The position numbers were made by a program, and so were the translations under genes. This document shows positions 1 to 5,670 of a stretch of 6,442 bases of DNA, one piece after another. Within the stretch, counting starts at the first letter, position 1. Every line of letters begins with the position of its first letter. The DNA is from an uncultured Muribaculaceae bacterium (lineage in GTDB: Bacteria; Bacteroidota; Bacteroidia; Bacteroidales; Muribaculaceae): assembly GCA_910586455.1 (NCBI GenBank), contig CAJUHX010000085.1, positions 1 to 6,442 on the forward strand. Reading direction: 5' to 3'. The notes under the pieces were generated by a model. That model was not told where the DNA came from. It searched no databases and worked only from the letters and a program-made list of their open reading frames with translations.

Positions 1-916
1 CAACCCCAATGTAATAAAGGAACTGGGCGACGTAGGCAACGATATAGGGGTATATGGCTCAAAACTTTATGTAGTGGTGAACTGCTCGCATAAAGTTGAG
101 GTTCTCGACGCCCGCAGCGGCATACGTCTGGGCCAGATTGATATTCCCAACTGCCGCTATGTGCGTTTCCACCGCGGCAACGCCTACGTAAGCAGCTATG
201 TTGGCCCGGTGCTGATTGATGCCAACGCACCCAAAGGCGCCGTGTATCAGATCGACACTCTGTCGCTGGCCGTAACCGATAAAGTAACCGTAGGCTACCA
301 GCCCGAGGAAATGGAGATTGTAGGCGACTATATGTATGTGGCAAACTCTGGCGGCTACCGTCCGCCGGTGTACGACAATACGGTGTCGGAAATCCAGCTC
401 ATCGACTTCAAGCAGGTAAGCCAGATTCCGGTGGGCATAAATCTGCACCGGGTGAAGAAAGACCGACAGAACAAACTGTGGGTGAGCGGACGCGGCGACA
501 ACAAAACCCGCCCCTCACGCCTCTACGTGCTCGAACGTAAGCCCGGATACAACCATATGCAGGTAACGGATACCCTGCCGCTGGCTTGCTCAAACATGGC
601 CATACACGGCGATTCGCTCTACTACTATGCAACCGAGTGGAACGATTTGACCGCATCTAACAAAATCAGCTACGGCATTATAAACACCCTGACCAAAGAA
701 CAGGTAAGCACCAACTTCATAACCGACGGCACCGACAAGGAAATCACCATACCCTACGGCATAGCGATCCATCCCGAAACCGGCGACATACTTATAACCG
801 ATGCCAAGAACTACGTTTCGTCGGGCACGCTGTACTGCTTCGACCGCAATGGCCGTAAGAAATGGAGCGTCCGCACCGGCGATATTCCGGCTCACATAAC
901 ATTCCTGCCACGATGA
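1..916 (+). CDS. btuG: BtuG-like YncE/YVTN beta-propeller surface lipoprotein, 5'-truncated
   Basis: This is the C-terminal 304 residues of a seven-bladed-propeller-type protein. The reading frame is open from base 2, so the start, signal peptide and first blade lie upstream. Visible propeller strands include GVYGSKLYVVVN (about 16-27 of the visible part), GNAYVSSYVGPV (60-71), the GYQPEEMEIV segment (98-107) followed by YMYVANSGGY, and IPYGIAIHPETGDILITDAK near the end. The closing strand WSVRTGDIPAHITF is also typical. From memory these segments closely match BtuG proteins of Bacteroides, outer-membrane lipoproteins that sit over the TonB-dependent receptor BtuB and bind cobalamin with extreme affinity. 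The family is usually about 350-390 residues, so roughly 50-80 residues are missing. The GTG at 74 is internal to the frame and not the start. The stop overlaps the next start (ATGA). Alternative: another YncE-type surface propeller with a different ligand. Propeller fold is near certain; B12 binding is inferred from similarity and neighbours. Confidence 0.8.
   Translation, partial: NPNVIKELGDVGNDIGVYGSKLYVVVNCSHKVEVLDARSGIRLGQIDIPNCRYVRFHRGNAYVSSYVGPVLIDANAPKGAVYQIDTLSLAVTDKVTVGYQPEEMEIVGDYMYVANSGGYRPPVYDNTVSEIQLIDFKQVSQIPVGINLHRVKKDRQNKLWVSGRGDNKTRPSRLYVLERKPGYNHMQVTDTLPLACSNMAIHGDSLYYYATEWNDLTASNKISYGIINTLTKEQVSTNFITDGTDKEITIPYGIAIHPETGDILITDAKNYVSSGTLYCFDRNGRKKWSVRTGDIPAHITFLPR
913..916 (+). 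promoter_or_regulatory. ATGA stop/start overlap between genes 1 and 2
   Basis: The start ATG (913-915) of the PKD-like lipoprotein overlaps the TGA stop (914-916) of the propeller gene. This decides the start of gene 2, because the ATG is followed directly by a lipoprotein signal peptide. It implies co-transcription and probably coupled translation. Confidence 0.85.
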
Positions 917-2091
917 AGAACTACAGCCTCATATTATCTGCTGCGACGGCTCTTATGTTCGGAGCCTGCGACATCGGAACGCCCATGGTGAACCTGGGCA
1001 TCGACGACTCCTACTATGTGGCGCGAATGCAGAAACTCAGCCTGCAGCCGGCCCTCACCGGCGATGCCTACCGCTGGTATATGGTAGAGGACAACGGACA
1101 GCGGACGCTGCTGTCGGAGAGCCGCGACTATATATTCCTAAGCGCCAAAGAAGGCACCTACCAGCTTGAATTCGAGATTATCGACCCCGACACTCCCTAC
1201 TCTTTCGACTTTACAATTCATGTGCTGCACGAAGAGGTGGAGTACAGCCCGTACATAAGCGAAGTGGTGGAGTACAGGCCGGCCCCGGGCCAGTTCATCA
1301 ACGAGATGCCGCGTTACGAAGAGGGAGATAGCTACGCCGACATACTCAAGAAATGCACAGAGTGCATAAACGGTACCAACGACGTGATGATAAGCCTGGG
1401 CGCTTATGGCGGCTATGTTACATTCGCTTTCGACCATACCGTGGTGAACGTACCAGGCGAGATGGATTTGCGTATATGGGGCAACTGCTTTTACGAACTC
1501 ACTCAGCCCGACAAAAAAGGCGGCAGCGCCGAACCGGGCATTGTGTGCGTGAGCTACGACGTGAACTGCAACGGCCTGCCCGACGACCCATGGTATGAAC
1601 TTGCCGGAAGCGACTACAGCAAAGCCTCGACCCTGCACAATTACAGCATAACATATCACCGCCCGGCTCAGAGTGGCGACAACATTGCCTGGGAGGACTC
1701 GGAAGGCATAAGCTCGGCCCTGCCCCGGAACACATTCCACAGCCAGCCCTACTGGCCGCAGTGGATCGATGACAGCAAGCTCACATTCGGCGGCAGCTGC
1801 CTGGCCCCCAACGGCGTGGATGTAAGCGGCAACGGCAGCTACTATGTACTGTACAGCCTCGACTGGGGTTATGCCGACAACCACCCAAACGATTATTTCA
1901 ATCTTAATTCTTTTGATATAGGCAATGCGGTGAACGAATTCGGAATACCCGTCGACCTGCCCGGCGCCGACTTCGTGCGTGTCTATACCGGCGTGAACCA
2001 ATACTGCGGCTGGCTTGGCGAAACATCCACCGAAATATGCCGCGCCCAGGACTTGCATATAACACCAAAAAGTTCGGGACTGACACAGTAA
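913..2091 (+). CDS. PKD-like domain cell-surface lipoprotein of cobalamin-type locus
   Basis: This encodes 392 residues. An in-frame ATG at 862 lies inside gene 1, but the ATG at 913 is preferred because it opens a lipoprotein signal peptide with hydrophobic residues about 4-16 and lipobox FGAC, giving an acylated Cys19. A PKD-like beta-sandwich follows at about 25-112, with YRWYM at 53-57, DYIFLSAKEGTYQLEFEI at 72-89, then a beta-strand and HVLHEE. The rest (about 113-380) is an aromatic-rich domain with landmarks YRPAPGQFIN, a D/N-rich loop (216-225) followed by WYELAGSDY, and a C-terminal block FVRVYTGVNQYCGWLGETSTE. I recognise this architecture from Bacteroidetes proteins annotated as PKD-domain cell surface proteins, often beside BtuG-like and DUF5074 propellers and TonB-dependent receptors. 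A role in corrinoid capture is inferred; the ligand is unknown. The last residues (TPKSSGLTQ) look like a short variable tail. Confidence 0.8.
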   Translation: MKNYSLILSAATALMFGACDIGTPMVNLGIDDSYYVARMQKLSLQPALTGDAYRWYMVEDNGQRTLLSESRDYIFLSAKEGTYQLEFEIIDPDTPYSFDFTIHVLHEEVEYSPYISEVVEYRPAPGQFINEMPRYEEGDSYADILKKCTECINGTNDVMISLGAYGGYVTFAFDHTVVNVPGEMDLRIWGNCFYELTQPDKKGGSAEPGIVCVSYDVNCNGLPDDPWYELAGSDYSKASTLHNYSITYHRPAQSGDNIAWEDSEGISSALPRNTFHSQPYWPQWIDDSKLTFGGSCLAPNGVDVSGNGSYYVLYSLDWGYADNHPNDYFNLNSFDIGNAVNEFGIPVDLPGADFVRVYTGVNQYCGWLGETSTEICRAQDLHITPKSSGLTQ

Positions 2092-2113
2092 CAATCCAAT
2101 ACATATAATTCAA

Positions 2114-2155
2114 TTATCGCAAGCATGAAACATTCAGCTATGTTTCTTGCGATAG
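2114..2155 (+). promoter_or_regulatory. Start-codon hairpin of the LRR gene
   Basis: A perfect 9-bp inverted repeat pairs TATCGCAAG (2115-2123) with CTTGCGATA (2146-2154). Nested inside it, AAACAT (2128-2133) pairs with ATGTTT (2140-2145) around the 6-nt loop TCAGCT. The two stems stack except for a 4-nt bulge on the 5' side, CATG (2124-2127), which contains the start codon. A wobble U-G pair at 2114/2155 can extend the base. The structure gives 15 Watson-Crick pairs centred on the translation start of gene 3. It could limit ribosome access or be opened by a factor or ligand; that role is inference. A protein-binding inverted repeat in DNA is the alternative. Confidence 0.65.
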
Positions 2156-5100
2156 GGGCAATATCGGTGCTAAGTGCCGACGCGCTCGTTATACCCCCAA
2201 CTGTTCAGGGTATCGACTATCGCAAGCAGATTGAACAGAGGCTACAGAAGCGTGCACCGGGCACTAACCGAGCCGACAACATCGAATTTGCCGTACCCGC
2301 CGACATGGCTGTACCGGCTGCCGAGTTCACCCTCGACATGATTCAGAGCTGGGCAGGCGAAGGCAGCAACCGCGCCGCACTGGTGATACAATGGAACGAC
2401 GAACGCGAGCAAAATGCTCTGGTGTTCGGCTACCGCTGGGACGGTGTCGCCACCGGTGCCGATATGATTAAGGCTGTAATCGAGGCCAACCCTCGACTTT
2501 ACGGTCTTATACAGTACACCAATGTCAGCTCTCCTACCGACCCGTCGGGCGGCTATACAATCAACGGCTTCGGATGGGATGTTGACAACGACGGCGACAT
2601 TGCCATTGTCGATGAAGGCAATAACAACGCCCGATACGAAAGCGAAAACGGTCTGTTCATTCATCCGCGCGGGTATAATCCGCAGACCGGAGATATCCCC
2701 GACTATGACTACGACAACTGGAAAAACGTCGACCCCGATGACTTCTGGGGTGCAGGCTGGTTTCTGAGCTATTGGTCGTACTACACCAAGGACAGCCAGT
2801 ATGCATCGTTCTCTTATTCCAACGTGGGTGCTTCGGGCCGCGTACTGCAGGACGGCAGCTGGGACGCCTGGAACTTCTCGCTCAACATGATGCCGTACGA
2901 CCTCAAGGATTTTGAAGCCGCTCCGCCGCTGATTCCCGAGGGTGCCAAAACCGAATTCGAACACGATGGTCTGTACTACAAGCTGAAGAATTATGCCCGT
3001 GGCACCGTGTCGCTGGTATCGCCTCTGGCCATAGAGGGCTTCACCACAAGCGACTACTACGGCGATATAACCGTGCCCGAGAGTTTTGTCGACGAGGGTC
3101 GCACATACACCGTGGTTGAAATCGCCGACGAGGCTTTCGCCGGCTATGAAATAGGCACTGTGAATCTGCCCCAAAGCGTCACCGCCATAGGCGTAGGCTC
3201 ATTCATGGGCTCGACTATCTCAGCCATCAACGGCACACGGCAACTTAAAAAAATTGGTAATCACGCATTCTGGTACTGCACCGAACTACATGATTTCGAG
3301 TTCCCGGCCGGAATCACCTCCATTCCCGAGGGACTGTTCGACACTGCAGGCCTTATGGCATTAGTGATTCCCGACGGCGTTACCAAAATAGGCGCTCGCG
3401 CATTCGCCGGTAATTTCATGCTCGAAAGCATTGTGATTCCTGCAAGCGTGAAGAGTATCGACAGCGAAGCCTTTGCCGAGTGCGATGCCGTCAGCAGCGT
3501 GACTTCCTACAGCACTTATCCGCAGAGAATCAACGAATCGGTGTTCGACAAAAGTACTTATCAGGCAGCAGTGCTGACCGTACCCACCGGTTTTGAAGAT
3601 GCCTACCGCAATGCCGCGACATGGAAGAACTTCGTTACCATAAGCCAGATGGACATTCCGGTAAATGTGGGCGATGTGTTCCTTGCCGGAGGCATCACCT
3701 ACCGTGTGAGCGCCCTGGGCGAAAGCAATGAAGTCGTGGCCACTCACGCCAGAACCGACGGCTCGGACGACAACAAGATTATCGCCGCCGCCAACGCCGC
3801 TACATACACCGGCTCACTCACTGTGCCGGCATCGGTGGTATATCAGGGTATAGAACTGAAAGTCGCAGCCCTCGACGAAAGAATATTCCACGGCTCCACT
3901 GCCCTTGAGTCGGTTGAGATTATTGCTCCGGTCGACTGTCTGCCCCCATACTCATTCAACGACTGCACCGCCCTCACAACGGTAAAACTGCCCGAAAGCA
4001 TCACTTCGATAGGCACATACGCCTTCGCATACAGCGCACTGACATCGATGCAGCTGCCCGAAACTGTAAGTCTGCTTGGCGAGCGATGCTTCTTTCAGTG
4101 CAATAAACTGGAAAGCGTAAATTTGCCTCAGGCTCTTGAAACTGTGTCGGACTACACATTCTCCTACTGTACCGCTCTCAAGAGCATAAGTTTCGGCAAG
4201 TCTGTGAACAATTTCGGCAGCCATGTATTCCAGAACTGCCAGGCACTTGAATCGGTCACACTGCCGGCCTCCATCACAGAAATACCGGCCTCGACATTCT
4301 CGAACTGTTCAGTTCTGAAAAATGTAGAGCTTCCGGAGGCTGTTGAAAAAATAGGCAACTCGGCTTTCAGCGGCTGCGCGAACCTTCAGTTTAAGCTTCC
4401 GGCCTCTGTAAGCAGCATCGGCAGCGAGGCATTCCGCGGCATGAACATGCTCACCGAGTTTACCCTGCCCGCAGCCATGACCACAGTGCCTCAGGGCCTT
4501 TTCTACGACTGCACCAATCTGGAGCGTGTGATAATTGCAGGCCGGGTTACTTCGCTGGGCAACAACGCCTTCCGCAACTGCCGTTCGCTGCGCGAAATTG
4601 CTGTTCCCGAGGCTGAAACACTTGCAGATGACAATAACAACGGCAATGAAGCCGACGACAGGCTGATTGTACTCACCATCCCCGATGGAGTCACCTCGCT
4701 GGGGCAGTATTGCTTTGCAGGCTGCACACAGCCTGGCGAGGTTGTGCTGCCGCAGAGTGTAACCACTCTGGGCAACTACGTGTTCGACGGAGCCACAAAC
4801 CTCGCGCGCATAAATATTCCCGAGGGCGTTACTGCCATGCCCGGCTGGGGCTTCCGTAATACCGCAATCGGCGATATAGAGATTCCGTCGACCATCAAGT
4901 CAATGACATACGCCGATGTATTCGCCAACTGCAGCGCCGCCCGCGTGTTTGTCAACAATACCACACCCTTCACCATAGGCACCTACGCGCTGCGCATCAG
5001 CGGCTCGAAATTCGTGCCGGTGGTAGTGCCCTACGGCTGCACCGAGTCGTTTATGACCACGAGCAACTGGAAGAAATCGAATGTCAGCTCTCCCGAATAT

Positions 5101-5670
5101 GTAAGTTCCGACATCATAATCGAATCGGCGGAATACAGCGCAGGCCGTGCCACTCTCAGCGGTAGCCTCGTCAACAAGTTCTCACCCGATGAAATGCCGG
5201 CCGCCTTCGCACTGCTCAACAATGCCACATTCATGGCCGAGTGCCTGCCACAACTTTCAATCCGCACGGCCGACAGCGAAGGCGAATACACCGTAATGCC
5301 ACTGGAAGTAGCCGCCGACGGCAACTGGACTCTCGACTTCCCCTGGCCAGACGACAGCTACAAAGCCGAAGCATACATTGCTTTAGGCAATGCTGATGAT
5401 AACCGTACACCTATTGCCGAAGTCACTTTCAAGGCCGGCGGTACCTTATCGGTATCCGACTCGTTGACAGACTGTGGCTTCCGCTTCTACGGCAACACAG
5501 TATACGTGTCGGGGCATCATGGCGAGGCTTTCACCGTGTACAATATATTCGGCCAACGAGTGGCTTCATTTGTTGCCGACAGCGATAGTTTCAGCACCTC
5601 ACTCAATATCGGCGCAGGCTCATACATACTGCACGGTGCCGGTAAAACATCAAAATTCATAGTGTTATGA
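2125..5670 (+). CDS. Large secreted BspA-type LRR protein with N-terminal beta domain and T9SS-like tail
   Basis: This encodes 1181 residues. The ATG at 2125 gives a Sec signal peptide (hydrophobic 5-18, probable cleavage after ADA, 18-20) with no lipobox. Domains in order: an unusual N-terminal domain (about 68-266) with ALVIQW, FGYRWDG and an EF-hand-like loop at 152-163; a BspA opening module (about 275-343, from YYKLKNYA to the FAG motif); LRR array 1 (344-456) closed by a cap with LTVPTGFEDAYRNAATWKNF (484-503); a second opening module (about 514-590, GGITYRV to IFHG); LRR array 2 (594-939) with its own cap (940-990); a beta-rich linker (about 995-1105); and a sorting-like tail (about 1111-1181). 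BspA-type LRR proteins of Bacteroidetes are secreted or surface-anchored and bind proteins or other surfaces. The gene follows the PKD-like lipoprotein by 33 bases and overlaps the next gene by ATGA, so it belongs to the same operon. A function in corrinoid or corrinoid-carrier capture is only guilt by association. Confidence 0.85.
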   Translation: MKHSAMFLAIGAISVLSADALVIPPTVQGIDYRKQIEQRLQKRAPGTNRADNIEFAVPADMAVPAAEFTLDMIQSWAGEGSNRAALVIQWNDEREQNALVFGYRWDGVATGADMIKAVIEANPRLYGLIQYTNVSSPTDPSGGYTINGFGWDVDNDGDIAIVDEGNNNARYESENGLFIHPRGYNPQTGDIPDYDYDNWKNVDPDDFWGAGWFLSYWSYYTKDSQYASFSYSNVGASGRVLQDGSWDAWNFSLNMMPYDLKDFEAAPPLIPEGAKTEFEHDGLYYKLKNYARGTVSLVSPLAIEGFTTSDYYGDITVPESFVDEGRTYTVVEIADEAFAGYEIGTVNLPQSVTAIGVGSFMGSTISAINGTRQLKKIGNHAFWYCTELHDFEFPAGITSIPEGLFDTAGLMALVIPDGVTKIGARAFAGNFMLESIVIPASVKSIDSEAFAECDAVSSVTSYSTYPQRINESVFDKSTYQAAVLTVPTGFEDAYRNAATWKNFVTISQMDIPVNVGDVFLAGGITYRVSALGESNEVVATHARTDGSDDNKIIAAANAATYTGSLTVPASVVYQGIELKVAALDERIFHGSTALESVEIIAPVDCLPPYSFNDCTALTTVKLPESITSIGTYAFAYSALTSMQLPETVSLLGERCFFQCNKLESVNLPQALETVSDYTFSYCTALKSISFGKSVNNFGSHVFQNCQALESVTLPASITEIPASTFSNCSVLKNVELPEAVEKIGNSAFSGCANLQFKLPASVSSIGSEAFRGMNMLTEFTLPAAMTTVPQGLFYDCTNLERVIIAGRVTSLGNNAFRNCRSLREIAVPEAETLADDNNNGNEADDRLIVLTIPDGVTSLGQYCFAGCTQPGEVVLPQSVTTLGNYVFDGATNLARINIPEGVTAMPGWGFRNTAIGDIEIPSTIKSMTYADVFANCSAARVFVNNTTPFTIGTYALRISGSKFVPVVVPYGCTESFMTTSNWKKSNVSSPEYVSSDIIIESAEYSAGRATLSGSLVNKFSPDEMPAAFALLNNATFMAECLPQLSIRTADSEGEYTVMPLEVAADGNWTLDFPWPDDSYKAEAYIALGNADDNRTPIAEVTFKAGGTLSVSDSLTDCGFRFYGNTVYVSGHHGEAFTVYNIFGQRVASFVADSDSFSTSLNIGAGSYILHGAGKTSKFIVL
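2326..2922 (+). other. N-terminal non-LRR domain of the LRR protein
   Basis: Residues about 68-266 form a separate module before the LRR arrays. Landmarks are FTLDMIQSW, ALVIQWND, ALVFGYRWDG, a helix-like stretch GADMIKAVIEANPRLYGL, an acidic loop (152-163), and an aromatic-rich end (FWGAGWFLSYWSYY, 207-220, then SWDAWNFSLN). I recall similar GYRWDG segments in other secreted bacterial proteins but cannot name a family with confidence. Its aromatic content would suit ligand binding, which is inference. Confidence 0.6.
2578..2613 (+). other. EF-hand/dockerin-like calcium loop in the LRR protein
   Basis: Residues 152-163 read DVDNDGDIAIVD. Acidic residues fall at loop positions 1, 3, 5 and 12, Gly at 6 and Ile at 8, the spacing of a canonical 12-residue calcium-binding loop. 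The flanking sequence looks like beta strand rather than the helices of a true EF-hand, so this is best described as an EF-hand-like loop. Confidence 0.55.
3154..3492 (+). repeat. LRR array 1 (about five BspA-type repeats)
   Basis: Residues 344-456 hold about five repeats of 22-23 residues with the pattern V-x-LP-x-x-V/I-x-x-IG-x-x-A-F-x-x-C/x-x-x-L, for example VNLPQSVTAIGVGSF, FEFPAGITSIPEGLF, LVIPDGVTKIGARAF and IVIPASVKSIDSEAF. The second unit (INGTRQLKKIGNHAFWYC) lacks the LP step. A partial unit (DITVPESF) precedes the array, and a cap module (457-510) follows it. Confidence 0.85.
3904..4941 (+). repeat. LRR array 2 (about fourteen BspA-type repeats)
   Basis: Residues 594-939 hold about fourteen units, mostly of 23 residues (69 bases). 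Clear examples are VNLPQALETVSDYTFSYC, VTLPASITEIPASTFSNC, VELPEAVEKIGNSAFSGC and VVLPQSVTTLGNYVFDGA. One unit near 823-870 is interrupted by a D/N-rich insert (about 830-847). The last units diverge (IEIPSTIKSMTYADVFANC) and lead into a terminal cap with FVPVVVPYGCTESFMTTSNW. The nucleotide repeats are degenerate, so this is an old array rather than a recent tandem expansion. Confidence 0.88.
5455..5667 (+). other. T9SS (Por) type A-like C-terminal sorting tail
   Basis: Residues 1111-1181 follow the order of a Por secretion tail: a strand (VYVSG), FTVYNIFGQRVASF resembling the V-x-I-x-D-x-x-G-x-x-V core, a SLNIGAGSYILH strand resembling the G-x-Y turn, and a Lys-Phe-Ile-Val ending at the terminus. 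With a Sec signal and no lipobox, this suggests export by a type IX system. The match is by eye and moderately degenerate. Confidence 0.6.
5667..5670 (+). promoter_or_regulatory. ATGA stop/start overlap between genes 3 and 4
   Basis: The start ATG (5667-5669) of the DUF5074-type gene overlaps the TGA stop (5668-5670) of the LRR gene, the same arrangement as at 913-916. It supports the start of gene 4 because a good signal peptide follows at once, and it suggests that translation of gene 4 is tied to gene 3. Confidence 0.85.

Noticed and set aside
74..76. GTG at 74 as the start of the first gene
   Set aside because: The frame is open upstream to base 2 and encodes propeller sequence typical of the family (IKELGDVGNDIGVYGSKLYV), so the true start is outside the window.
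862..864. ATG at 862 as the start of the PKD-like gene
   Set aside because: It would add 17 non-signal-like residues inside gene 1 and bury the lipoprotein signal peptide. The ATG at 913 gives a proper signal and an ATGA overlap.
2092..2124. Promoter or cobalamin riboswitch between genes 2 and 3
   Set aside because: The spacer is only 33 bases, far too short for a cobalamin riboswitch, and no Bacteroidetes -7 element (TAnnTTTG) is present.
2115..2154. The hairpin as an intrinsic terminator of gene 2
   Set aside because: No U-tract follows the 3' arm (GGGGCA comes next), and the structure runs into the coding region of gene 3.
1138..3174. Minus-strand open frames (1138-2094 and 2242-3174) of over 300 codons each
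   Set aside because: Both lie opposite well-supported genes 2 and 3 and show no domain-like motifs. Codon bias in the sense strand removes stops from this antisense frame.
3247..3253. A7 tract in the LRR gene as a phase-variation site
   Set aside because: Seven bases is short for slipped-strand switching, the frame is intact, and lysine codons in the repeat explain it.
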